Shown: positions 51,125-59,276 of the stretch, in pieces
How positions within the stretch are numbered: the first letter of the stretch is position 1
How the letters are laid out: the number at the start of each line of letters is the position of its first letter
From: CAXQZM01 sp965229645
GTDB taxonomy: Bacteria > Pseudomonadota > Alphaproteobacteria > UBA7985
Assembly (NCBI GenBank): GCA_965229645.1
Contig: OZ245893.1
Span: 2,480,001 to 2,544,000, forward strand
DNA: 64,000 bases
Direction of reading: 5' to 3'
Position numbers and translations under genes: made by a program
Notes under the pieces: generated by a model
Seen by the model: only the letters and a program-made list of their open reading frames with translations
What the model was told of the DNA's origin: nothing
Database searches by the model: none

Positions 51125-51525
51125 CAGGTCTGCCGTTCCCTCAATCGCCCGAGCAAAAATCGCGCTTCTTCGGCAAAACCTGCAATTTGGGCAAAGACTT
51201 CTTCGGCCTTGCGCTGGTTATAGGCGTGGCTCGTGGCATTGCGGGCGTTGCGATAGAGGGACCACTTGTCCCAAGAGCTCATGAGCAAGCCCCGTTCTGC
51301 GCCTTGGCGGACTATATCCTGAAAGCTCAGTTGGTCAACGTTGACGGGCGTTGGCGACATGAGTGTCAACTGTCGCTTCAACATTTTCCACGCTAATTCA
51401 TAACTATACTTGAACGGTTGGATGCAACTGTCCCTCACAAAGGACGACGGCGCACGATCCCATTCCCGCAAGGCTTCGTCCAGCGACACCAAGGCCTGAT
51501 CAAAAGAACTCAAATCGAGTTTCAT
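51121..51525 (-). CDS. hepT: HepT-type HEPN RNase toxin (HI0074-like)
   Basis: A 134-residue helical HEPN protein, annotated in older databases as nucleotidyltransferase substrate-binding protein. The RNase motif Rx4HxY is present as RNATSHAY (about residues 98-105). FKYSYELAWKMLKRQL near residue 40 is typical. I chose ATG 51525; an in-frame start 16 codons upstream is possible. It is transcribed before mntA, with overlapping stop and start. The antitoxin frame is interrupted, so the state of this toxin is an open question. Confidence 0.85.
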   Translation of the reverse strand: MKLDLSSFDQALVSLDEALREWDRAPSSFVRDSCIQPFKYSYELAWKMLKRQLTLMSPTPVNVDQLSFQDIVRQGAERGLLMSSWDKWSLYRNARNATSHAYNQRKAEEVFAQIAGFAEEARFLLGRLRERQTC

Positions 51526-51692
51526 GGGGTCGCGGTAACGTCCTTGCGCGCCCTTGTGAACAACTTCAAGCACGGCACACGTACAGTGAAGGTCAGGCTT
51601 GGGGTCGTCTCAAGGCACTCTTAAGAAAATTTTATGATCAAATGAAGAAGATTGCGCTTTTGGTAAACTAGGGCCTGATTTAAGCGTGCGCT

Positions 51693-52421
51693 ATGGCACC
51701 GCCTGACGCTCTGCAACGAACCCTCACGGTCAAAATTGCCCGCGACCATGGAATGCAGGCCTTTGAGGTGCCTGCCTACGACAACCAGACTGTACTTGAT
51801 CTTGTATCCTGGATTCAGCAACACCTTGACCCAACCTTGACCTATCGGTTTTCCTGCCGCGTTGGCATGTGCGGGTCTTGCGCTATGATGGTCAACGGCG
51901 TGCCGCGTTGGACCTGCCGAACGCACGTGTCCAAGGTTTTGGGCGGGCCCATTGAGCTTGGCCCTTTGCGCAACTTGCCCGTCATCAAAGACTTAGCGGT
52001 GGACATGGATCCCTTCTTTGACAAGTGGGTGACCGCAGGCGGCGTCCATGCAGGCGCGCTAGATCGGCATGCGGCTATGGCCCTCGTCGATGAAACCACG
52101 CCTGAGCGCGAGGTCGCCAATGCGGGCATTGAGTGCATCAACTGTTCGGTTTGCTACGCTGCTTGCGATACGGTGGCGGGCAACTCTGACTACCTAGGGC
52201 CAGCGGCCCTGCAACGGGTTTGGACGCTCTACAACGACGAACGGGTACCCGACCCACAAGCCTTGTTGGACGGCGTATCGGGCGTGGGCGGTTGCCACAG
52301 TTGCCATTCCATGGGGTCCTGCACGGCGCTGTGCCCCAATGACCTCGACCCCATGGCCGCCATCGCTGGGCTCAAGCGGGCTTCGGCGGCGGCGTTCGTC
52401 ACGCAACGGTCACGGGTCTGA
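51693..52421 (+). CDS. sdhB: Succinate dehydrogenase/fumarate reductase iron-sulfur subunit
   Basis: The electron-transfer subunit (242 aa). It has the [2Fe-2S] motif SCRVGMCGSC with a fourth Cys in PRWTC (about residues 54-78), the [4Fe-4S] motif ECINCSVCYAAC (about 147-158), and the [3Fe-4S] region CHSCHSMGSCTALCP (about 200-214). All cluster Cys are present. It is first in the sdhBCDA run; placing B first and A last is less common than sdhCDAB. It starts 168 bp from the divergent hepT. Confidence 0.94.
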   Translation: MAPPDALQRTLTVKIARDHGMQAFEVPAYDNQTVLDLVSWIQQHLDPTLTYRFSCRVGMCGSCAMMVNGVPRWTCRTHVSKVLGGPIELGPLRNLPVIKDLAVDMDPFFDKWVTAGGVHAGALDRHAAMALVDETTPEREVANAGIECINCSVCYAACDTVAGNSDYLGPAALQRVWTLYNDERVPDPQALLDGVSGVGGCHSCHSMGSCTALCPNDLDPMAAIAGLKRASAAAFVTQRSRV

Positions 52422-52423
52422 CG

Positions 52424-52753
52424 GTGAATCTAAGGCTTTATATGCTGCAGCGGATCAGTGCCCTGCTCATGGCACCGCTGGTGCTAGGGCATTTGGCGGT
52501 GATGATTTACGCCGTCCAGGGCGGCTTGAGCCTCGATGAAATTCTAGGGCGCACGCAAGGATCGCTGACATGGTTCTTGTTCTATGGGATTTTTGTGGTG
52601 GCCGTCGCCGTCCACGGGGCCATCGGGGTGCGCGCCATCGCCCAGGAATGGCTGCGGGTGCGCGGTAGGGCGCTGGAGGCGCTCATGTGGGGGCTAGGCC
52701 TTGCCCTCTTTAGCTTGGGTGCGCGCGCCGTATGGGCGGTGACTTTCGCATGA
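52424..52753 (+). CDS. sdhC: Succinate dehydrogenase/fumarate reductase membrane subunit C
   Basis: A small membrane anchor (109 aa, GTG start) with three helices. QRISALLMAPLVLGHLAVMI holds one potential haem His and AVAVHGAIGVRAI a second. It lies 2 nt after sdhB and its TGA overlaps the sdhD ATG. Assignment rests on position and the membrane pattern with conserved His and Arg. Confidence 0.85.
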   Translation: MNLRLYMLQRISALLMAPLVLGHLAVMIYAVQGGLSLDEILGRTQGSLTWFLFYGIFVVAVAVHGAIGVRAIAQEWLRVRGRALEALMWGLGLALFSLGARAVWAVTFA

Positions 52754-53103
52754 GAAGGGGACGCGCATGGGCGGCGAGGGCGCATCCGCTCTGGTTTGCC
52801 TATTTGGTTCATCGTCTCTCGGGCTTAGCTTTGGCCTTGTTCTTGCCTTTGCACTTCTGGGTCTTGGCGCTCGCCCTGACCGCGCCCGAGCAGTTGGAGG
52901 GGTTTTTGGCCCTGACCAAGACGCGGGCCGTGAAACTGGCCGAGTACGGTCTCGTATTTCTGCTCGCGGTTCATATGTTCGGCGGATTGCGCCTCTTGGC
53001 CTTTGAATGGTTGCCCTGGTCGGGGCCGCAGAAAACCTTGGCCGCAGTGAGCGCGGCGCTGGCGTTTTTGATCGCGACCCTGTTTTTCCTATCTGCCCTA
53101 TGA
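52750..53103 (+). CDS. sdhD: Succinate dehydrogenase/fumarate reductase membrane subunit D
   Basis: The second anchor (117 aa) with three helices. WFAYLVHRLSGLALALFLPL (about 15-34) carries the HRxSG pattern common in cytochrome b subunits, and LLAVHMFGGLRLLAFEWL adds another His. I chose ATG 52750, overlapping the sdhC stop. The TGA stop coincides with the edge of repeat copy k, which separates it from sdhA. Confidence 0.84.
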   Translation: MRRGRAWAARAHPLWFAYLVHRLSGLALALFLPLHFWVLALALTAPEQLEGFLALTKTRAVKLAEYGLVFLLAVHMFGGLRLLAFEWLPWSGPQKTLAAVSAALAFLIATLFFLSAL

Positions 53104-53299
53104 TACCAACGGCAAAAAAAGTTGACCCTTTTTTTGCCGTTTTGTGTCTCACGGCAGAAACGCTTCGCGTTTCGCCTCCGACGGGGCCTTCGCTTATACC
53201 CCGAGGCGCGTGTCCGCTATTCTCGGGGCCGCTACGGGGGCCGCAGTCGCGGCCCTTATACCAGCGGACATAAGGGTCATTCTTAATGACCGCTGGTAT
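53103..53299 (-). repeat. Multi-hairpin repeat, short form (copy k), forms sdhA start
   Basis: A complete 197-bp reverse copy between sdhD and sdhA. It begins at the sdhD stop (TGATACCAACGG) and its last two bases form the AT of the sdhA ATG (CGCTGGTATG). The terminal stem has GGCAAAAAAAG paired with CTTTTTTTGCC-type bases, another compensated variant. Confidence 0.95.
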
Positions 53300-55061
53300 G
53301 ATCTCCCATCGCCAAATTCAGCAGCACGCCACCGATATTTTAATTCTGGGCAGCGGCGGCGCGGGCCTGTTCGCGGCGCTCCATGCCCAGCAAAGCGCGC
53401 CCGAGGGCACCAAAATCACCCTCGCCGTCAAGGGCCTGATCGGCAAGTCGGGCTGCACGCGCATGGTCCAGGGCGGCTACAATGTTGCCCTGGGCGGCGG
53501 CGACACGGTCGAGCGGCACTTCATGGACACCATTCAGGGGGGCAAGTGGCTGCCCAATCAGGACATGGCCTGGCGCTTGTGCGAGCAAGCGGTGGTGCGC
53601 ATTCGTGAATTGGAGAACGAGGTCGGCTGTTTCTTCGATCGTAACCCCGACGGCACCTTGCATCAAAAGGCTTTCGCTGGCCAGACGGCGGACCGGACGG
53701 TCCACAAAGGCGACTTGACGGGTATCGAGATCATCAACCGTTTGATGGAAAAGGTATTGGCGAGCGGGGTGGAGAAACTGCAAGAACATCGCGCCGTCGG
53801 CCTGATCCCCAGTCGGGACGGCAGCGCCTTGGCGGGTGTTCTGATGATCCATATGCGCACGGGCCAGTTGCGCTTTGTGCGCGCCAAGACGGTGCTGATG
53901 GCAACGGGCGGCGGGCCGTCCATGTACAAGTACCATACGCCCAGCGGCGACAAGTCCATGGATGGTCTCGCCATGGCCCTGCGCGCGGGGCTCGCCTTGC
54001 GCGATATGGAAATGGTGCAGTTCCACCCTACGGGTCTGCTGGCGGGCGATCATACGCGCATGACGGGCACGGTGTTGGAGGAAGGGCTGCGCGGCGCGGG
54101 CGGTCACTTGCTCACTCACGACGGCGCTCGGTTTATGTTTGACTACGACGGCAAGGGCGAACGCGCAACGCGCGATGTTGTCAGCCGCGGCATTTACGCA
54201 GAGATGCGCAAGAACAACAATCCAGATCAGGTCGGCGTTCTGATTTCCATGGCGCACTTGGGGCCAGACTTTGTTCGGCAGAAATTCAAAGGCATGGTCA
54301 AGCGCTGCGCCGATTGCGGCTTTGATTTGGCGGCGGGCACCGTCGAGGTGGTCCCGACCGCGCACTATTTCATGGGCGGCGTCGTGGTCGATACGGACAC
54401 ACGGACAGCGCTGGAGGGTCTGTACGTCGCAGGGGAGGACGCGGGCGGCGCCCATGGATCCAATCGTTTGGGGGGCAATGGTGTCGCCAACTCCACCGTT
54501 TTTGGTGGCGTGGCGGGCGAGGCCATGGGGCAGGACATCCGTGCCATGCCTGCCTTGCGCGCACCCGACCTAGAGGTGTTGCAGGCCGAGATTGACCGGG
54601 CTTGCCACCCCTTGACGCGCAAACCCGACCTGATCGTGCCCCTGCGCCAGCAATTGCAGGAGCGTATGTGGACCCATGTTGGGGTCATGCGCACCGCCGC
54701 AGGGCTGCAACGCGGCCTCGCGCACATAAGCGAGGTCTCCGCGGCCCTTATGGATGTTGGGGTTGCATCCGACACCTTGGCCTTTAACTTGAGTTGGCAC
54801 GATTGGCTCAACTTGCGCTCGCTTTGCGACATGAGCCAAGTGATCGCCCAAGCCGCCCTGGCGCGCGAAAACTCCCGTGGCGCCCACTACCGTGAGGACT
54901 TTCCCGACCCAGGCGCGCTAGAGGACAGCGATTTTACTGTTGCCCGCCGACGAGACGGGAAGTTGTCGGTGACGCGCGAACCCGTGGCCTTCACCCTGGT
55001 GCGCCCAGGGGAAACTCTGTTGCCCGCGGGCGAACCTGAAACCTTGGTTGCCGCGGCATGA
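53298..55061 (+). CDS. sdhA: Succinate dehydrogenase/fumarate reductase flavoprotein subunit with Cys at FAD-linking site
   Basis: The catalytic flavoprotein (587 aa). FAD-binding ILILGSGGAGLFAALHA (residues 14-30) is followed by GKSGCTRMVQGGYN, where the covalent-FAD His of SdhA/FrdA (RSHTVxAxGG) is replaced by Cys53. Catalytic residues appear intact: FHPTGL, EEGLRGAGGH, the later TAHYFMGGV (His) and SNRLGGNGV (Arg). The loss of covalent FAD would favour fumarate reduction over succinate oxidation, judging from E. coli FrdA His44 mutants. ATG 53298 is the junction with repeat k; an earlier ATG at 53286 lies inside the repeat. It is followed by fumarase genes. Confidence 0.92.
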   Translation: MISHRQIQQHATDILILGSGGAGLFAALHAQQSAPEGTKITLAVKGLIGKSGCTRMVQGGYNVALGGGDTVERHFMDTIQGGKWLPNQDMAWRLCEQAVVRIRELENEVGCFFDRNPDGTLHQKAFAGQTADRTVHKGDLTGIEIINRLMEKVLASGVEKLQEHRAVGLIPSRDGSALAGVLMIHMRTGQLRFVRAKTVLMATGGGPSMYKYHTPSGDKSMDGLAMALRAGLALRDMEMVQFHPTGLLAGDHTRMTGTVLEEGLRGAGGHLLTHDGARFMFDYDGKGERATRDVVSRGIYAEMRKNNNPDQVGVLISMAHLGPDFVRQKFKGMVKRCADCGFDLAAGTVEVVPTAHYFMGGVVVDTDTRTALEGLYVAGEDAGGAHGSNRLGGNGVANSTVFGGVAGEAMGQDIRAMPALRAPDLEVLQAEIDRACHPLTRKPDLIVPLRQQLQERMWTHVGVMRTAAGLQRGLAHISEVSAALMDVGVASDTLAFNLSWHDWLNLRSLCDMSQVIAQAALARENSRGAHYREDFPDPGALEDSDFTVARRRDGKLSVTREPVAFTLVRPGETLLPAGEPETLVAAA

Positions 55062-56014
55062 TCGACCTGACCCTGATCCAAGACACGGCGGAACAGCTCA
55101 TGGCCAAGGCGGCCATCGAAATTCCCGAGGACTATCTGGCGGGCCTGCAGACGGCGGCGCAGACCGAGGAGGGCGACCTAGCCTCCTTCGTTTTGCAAGC
55201 CCAGTTGGACAATTACCAAGCAGCCAAGGAGGATGGCCGCGCCATGTGCGGGGATACGGGCGTGCCGCGCTGGTTTGTGAAGTTGAGCAACGCGGCGCGC
55301 GTCGAGGGAGGAATGGTCGCCCTGGAAACCGCCTTAAGACGCGCCACCGCCAAGGCGACCCACGATGTGCCGCTCCGCCCCAACCGCGTCCATCCCCTAT
55401 GGCGCACCGACCATGACAACAATGTGGGCATCGGCGCGCCCGAAATTGACTACGGCTTTGAGCCCGCAGAAGGAGAAGGCGCGGCGTGGATCGATCTCAT
55501 TACGGTCCATAAGGGCGGGTTGTTCGGGACCGACTACCGCATGTTGTTTCCTTCGGACGGCGTCCAGGGCATCAAGCGTTTCTATCTCGACAGTCTGCTC
55601 GCGTTTGGAAAGCGCGGCTTGGCGTGTCAGCCCGCGATCATCGGCATCGGACTCGGCGGGTCCAAAGACGCCTGCATGACCTTGGGCAAGCGCGCCTCGA
55701 CCCTGCGCCTTGTTGGGTCGCGCAACACAGACCCCGAGATCGCAGCTATGGAGGAAGAGTTCAAGGATCTGGGCAATTCCATCGGCATGGGGGCCATGGG
55801 TTTTGTGGGCAAGAACATGGTGATCGCTTGCCACATCGAGGTTGGCTACTGCCACACAGGCGGCTTGCCCATGTCTGTCCATGCCTTCTGCCTTTCGTCC
55901 CGTCGCGCCGTCGCGCGCATCTACGATGACGGTCGGGTCGAACATCGCACCGACCCCGACTGGTTCACCCCCTATCAACGTCGCCCAAGCGTCGAGTGGC
56001 CGCCCCATGCCTAA
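55058..56014 (+). CDS. Class I fumarate hydratase, alpha subunit
   Basis: The N-terminal subunit (318 aa) of a two-subunit [4Fe-4S] fumarase or tartrate-dehydratase-type hydro-lyase. Candidate cluster Cys are in RAMCGDTGVP (about 64), SKDACMTLG (about 207) and the CHIEVGYCHTGG region (about 261-268). ATG 55058 overlaps the sdhA stop, and the beta gene overlaps by 8 nt. With sdhBCDA upstream it would interconvert fumarate and malate next to fumarate reductase. TtdA-like tartrate dehydratase is the main alternative. Confidence 0.9.
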   Translation: MIDLTLIQDTAEQLMAKAAIEIPEDYLAGLQTAAQTEEGDLASFVLQAQLDNYQAAKEDGRAMCGDTGVPRWFVKLSNAARVEGGMVALETALRRATAKATHDVPLRPNRVHPLWRTDHDNNVGIGAPEIDYGFEPAEGEGAAWIDLITVHKGGLFGTDYRMLFPSDGVQGIKRFYLDSLLAFGKRGLACQPAIIGIGLGGSKDACMTLGKRASTLRLVGSRNTDPEIAAMEEEFKDLGNSIGMGAMGFVGKNMVIACHIEVGYCHTGGLPMSVHAFCLSSRRAVARIYDDGRVEHRTDPDWFTPYQRRPSVEWPPHA

Positions 56015-56675
56015 GCCCCGCCAAGTCGTCCTTTCGACCACGCCCACGCCCGAGGCGATTGCTGAGCTGCAGCTGGGCGACGTCGCCTATCTCGACGGGC
56101 TCATGTACACCGCTCGCGAAGGCGTCTATCAGCGCGCTTTGGAAGATCGGGCCAATATTCCCCTAGAGCTCCCGTCCAAGTCCGCCGCCAACTTCCACTG
56201 TTCCCCTGCGGCGCGAATCAACGCTGACGGCAGCTTCGACATGGGCGCTGTGACCGCGACCGCCTCATTTCGCTTCGCCAAGTGGCTGCCCGAATGGATG
56301 GCCAAAACGGGGGCCAAGCTAATCGTCGGCAAGGGCGGCATGTCGTCCAAGGACTATAGGGACTATTTCGTGCCCAACGGCGCGGTCTATCTGTCCACCG
56401 TCGGCTACGGGACCGGGGCTTTGCTCGGGCGCGGCGTGGAACGGGTGGAAGCCGTGCATTGGCACGAGGAGTTGGGCTTGGCCCAAGCCATGTGGGTACT
56501 GAAGTGCCGCCGCATGGGGCCCTTTATCGTCGCCTCCAACGCCCAGGGCGAGTGCCTGTTTGAACGAGAAAACGCCAGAATTGCCGCGAACATCGACCAA
56601 GTCTACGCTGGCACCAAACCCGCTGTCCTCAAACGCTACGGCGAAAGCGACGATCGTGCCGATGAAGTTATTTGA
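56007..56675 (+). CDS. Class I fumarate hydratase, beta subunit
   Basis: The C-terminal subunit (222 aa) of the same hydro-lyase, with a swivel-type fold. Family segments are TPTPEAIAELQLGDVAYLDG (about 12-31), CSPAARI and VGKGGMSSKDYRDYF (about 106-120). I chose ATG 56007; upstream readings overlap the alpha gene and look like shadow sequence. The sdhBCDA-fumarase layout appears to be one operon of about 5 kb, interrupted only by repeat k. Confidence 0.9.
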   Translation: MPKPRQVVLSTTPTPEAIAELQLGDVAYLDGLMYTAREGVYQRALEDRANIPLELPSKSAANFHCSPAARINADGSFDMGAVTATASFRFAKWLPEWMAKTGAKLIVGKGGMSSKDYRDYFVPNGAVYLSTVGYGTGALLGRGVERVEAVHWHEELGLAQAMWVLKCRRMGPFIVASNAQGECLFERENARIAANIDQVYAGTKPAVLKRYGESDDRADEVI

Positions 56676-56689
56676 AAGCGTGGGAGGGG

Positions 56690-57433
56690 TTAAATCAACT
56701 CGCTGATCAGGACTCCCGCGCCCAGGGCTAAAGTGAGCAAGACCAGGATGCGACGGAACCGCGCGTCGCTCACCCATCCGTAGGCCTGGACACCGACTTG
56801 CGCAGCGCCCAAACTAAGCCCGACGACCAGCACAATCTTGGGCCAAGACAGGTCCGCGAATCCGCCCTGGAACCAGAGCAAGACCCCGGTCATGCCCAAA
56901 AGCACGAAGTTGTAGGGCTGCAGCACCGCGCGCGTTTCTGACTTGGGCCAGGGGCGCAGGGACAGCCAAATGGCGGGCAAGGCGCCCGACATGGCGGCTG
57001 CGCCGCCCAAGACGCCACCAAGCAGGCCGATTCCCGCATCGACGCGCGGCGCGGCGCGGGTGAAGGCCGGCAAAGCGGCGCGAAACCCAAAATATCCGCC
57101 ATAGGCGATCAGCATAACTGCGATGGCATAGCGCAGGGTTTGGGCGTCCACGTAGGCGAGCAAGGCGATCCCAACTGGAACCCCCAAAACCCCTGGGACC
57201 AAGAACCTCAGCAACCGGCGGGGGCGGGCGGCCATGGCGCCGCGCACCACCCACAGCCCCTGGACGCCAGAGGTGACGGACATGAGGGCGACCAGGGCGA
57301 CAGCGGCCTTGGGGTCCAAAACGCTCAAGAAAAACCCCAGCGCAAACAGGGCCGTTCCCATGCCCGCAAAGCCGTTGATAAACCCGCCGGCGAGCGCGCC
57401 GAGTGCCAGGAACACGAACACCTCGAGAGCCAT
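56690..57433 (-). CDS. TauE/SafE-family sulfite/organosulfonate exporter-like permease
   Basis: A polytopic inner-membrane protein (247 aa) of the TauE/SafE (DUF81) family. The N-terminal AGGFINGFAGMGTALFALGF (about 15-34) and the second-half GGVLGGAAAMSGALPAIWLS (about 139-158) are the duplicated family motifs. Members export sulfite or other anions. The LysR regulator starts upstream on the same strand with a 2-bp gap, so the two form an operon and the regulator probably controls the permease. Confidence 0.9.
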   Translation of the reverse strand: MALEVFVFLALGALAGGFINGFAGMGTALFALGFFLSVLDPKAAVALVALMSVTSGVQGLWVVRGAMAARPRRLLRFLVPGVLGVPVGIALLAYVDAQTLRYAIAVMLIAYGGYFGFRAALPAFTRAAPRVDAGIGLLGGVLGGAAAMSGALPAIWLSLRPWPKSETRAVLQPYNFVLLGMTGVLLWFQGGFADLSWPKIVLVVGLSLGAAQVGVQAYGWVSDARFRRILVLLTLALGAGVLISELI

Positions 57434-57435
57434 CT

Positions 57436-58314
57436 TCAGGCGCGCGTGTCTCTCGCGACCTCAAAGGCGCGAAAGACTTCCTCAATCGCCCGCGTCTTCC
57501 ACTGATCGTGACGGTAAGCAAGGCCAAGGGTGCGATAGGGTGCATCGGGCCCAAGGCTCAACGAGACAATGTCAGGGTTCGGTTGGGTGACGAGCCTTGG
57601 TTTGGGAACAATGGAAACGCCCAACTTGGCCCCGACCATGCTTTCGATCGCCTCAAGACTATCGAGTTCCATGGTTTCTTGGACCCGCAAGGCGCGGGCG
57701 TTGAGCCAGTTTTCAATCAAGGTTCCGACAACTGCATGGCGATTGAAGCGAATGTAGGGGCGTGATGTGATCAGGCCAATCGGGTCGTCGTCGCCTTCGT
57801 CGGCAGCAACGATTAGGTGCAGGGGCTCCTGAGCCAGGGCCTGGAAAGCCAGGCTTGACGGTAAGACGTGCGGCTGGGTGATCAGCGCGGCGTCGAGCGT
57901 ATCTCGCTCCAGCTCTACGATCAGTTCCTGGGTCAAGCCAGGGCGAATATGCAGGGCAAGGGCGGGATACCAGGATTGCAAGTGCGCCAGCGCGCGCGGG
58001 GCCAAACCTGTCAAGGTTGTGCGCAGAGCGCCCAGACGCAAGGCCCCGCTCAGCCCATCGTCGCCCAAGACCGACGGGACCAGCGTATCGTAGGCCTCGA
58101 TCAAGCTGCGGGCGCGGTCCACCACTTGCTTGCCGATCTGGGTCAACTTTGGCGGGCGTGCCTGACGATCGAACAAGGTCAGCCCAAATTCGCGCTCCAG
58201 GGCCTTTATTTGTTGGCTGACCGCCGCATGCGTCACATGCACCGCCTTGCTCGCTGCTGCAAAACTGCCGTGATCGGCAATGGCAACGAGCGTTCTTAGG
58301 TTTCTAAGGCTCAT
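57436..58314 (-). CDS. LysR-family transcriptional regulator
   Basis: A 292-residue regulator with an N-terminal winged helix (LRNLRTLVAIADHGSFAAAS, then THAAVSQQIKALEREFGLTL) and a periplasmic-binding-protein-like effector domain (about 90-290). It controls an unknown target, most likely the adjoining TauE-like permease, with which it shares a transcript. Autoregulation is typical of the family. Confidence 0.95.
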   Translation of the reverse strand: MSLRNLRTLVAIADHGSFAAASKAVHVTHAAVSQQIKALEREFGLTLFDRQARPPKLTQIGKQVVDRARSLIEAYDTLVPSVLGDDGLSGALRLGALRTTLTGLAPRALAHLQSWYPALALHIRPGLTQELIVELERDTLDAALITQPHVLPSSLAFQALAQEPLHLIVAADEGDDDPIGLITSRPYIRFNRHAVVGTLIENWLNARALRVQETMELDSLEAIESMVGAKLGVSIVPKPRLVTQPNPDIVSLSLGPDAPYRTLGLAYRHDQWKTRAIEEVFRAFEVARDTRA

Positions 58315-58389
58315 ATGCCAGGTATAAGCACGGGTTCGTGGTAGGCGGCAACCGACCTGAATGCCGCCACCTGAAGATCAAAGTGCAGG

Positions 58390-59079
58390 CTAGATTTGTG
58401 TTTTAAAGCAGTGCCCTGGGGCGTAGAGCAAATTGACCCAGGTGACAGATTGCTGTTTTGACCAGGTGATCCTGTTGCACAACAGCGCACTCTTGCCCTC
58501 GGTTTCGCCGAAAATATCCGCCTCGTCGCGGCACAGGTTCTCTGCAAAACACCTCAATTCCCCCGTGTCAAAGGGGACATTGACGATCAGCCATTCGTTG
58601 GCAGAAATTTGGCTGAAATCAGCATTTTCGGCCGTCGGGACCGTGGTCAGATTGATCCATCGACGCTCCAAAACACTTACCTTGGAATCGGCGAAGTGCG
58701 CCGATTCTAGCCAAAGGGTTCGATCATCTGGGCCCAGGGCCATGAAAGAACGAATGCGGGCCGGCGCTTCCTTAAGCTCGCGTTGCCGCAGTTCGTAGGA
58801 ATAGGCAGCGCCCGTTTGCTCAATCTCACATTGAATCCGTGAAATCTTAAATTCCGCTGTGCGTTCAGGGAATTGGCGCACGCGCGTTCCCGCGCGGCGT
58901 CGACGTTCGATAAACCCGCGATCGGCAAGCTCGCGCATGGCGCGACTCACGGTAACGCGCGTGCAGGAAAACTCCACCGCTAAGTCGGCTTCTTTGGGCA
59001 GAACGTCGCCAGGGCGCAATATGCCCTCGCTCAAGCGTCGCCTCATTTCTTCGTTGATGGATTTCCAAGTATGATTCAT
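58390..59079 (-). CDS. GntR-family regulator, HutC subfamily (UTRA domain)
   Basis: A 229-residue regulator. The winged helix (about 5-70) shows SEGILRPGDVLPKEADLA and CTRVTVSRAMRELADRG. A UTRA effector domain follows (about 85-225). HutC-type repressors bind small ligands such as urocanate or amino sugars; the ligand here is unknown. It is a single gene, divergent from rplU. Confidence 0.93.
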   Translation of the reverse strand: MNHTWKSINEEMRRRLSEGILRPGDVLPKEADLAVEFSCTRVTVSRAMRELADRGFIERRRRAGTRVRQFPERTAEFKISRIQCEIEQTGAAYSYELRQRELKEAPARIRSFMALGPDDRTLWLESAHFADSKVSVLERRWINLTTVPTAENADFSQISANEWLIVNVPFDTGELRCFAENLCRDEADIFGETEGKSALLCNRITWSKQQSVTWVNLLYAPGHCFKTQI

Positions 59080-59276
59080 GCGCGAGGGTTAGCGCATGCG
59101 TCGCGGGTATGCCATAGGCTTTGTGTCGTGATGCGCGAATTTTCTAAAGACGCAGATAAACCGAGTCTTGACTCGAAGGAAAACGGGGCTAAGGCCGCTG
59201 TCCTACATGAGTGAAAAACGCGCCATGGGTTCAAGGCCCCGAAGGAAGAGCGCGAAACCCTAACAAGGTCAGATAA

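Noticed and set aside
51600..51692. A possible FNR box upstream of sdhB, expected for an anaerobic fumarate reductase
   Set aside because: I looked for TTGAT-N4-ATCAA and saw only partial similarity near ATGATCAAATGA, which is not convincing.
53098..53305. ATGAT on both sides of repeat copy k as a 5-bp target duplication
   Set aside because: The other complete copies do not show a consistent duplication of any length, so the match may be chance.
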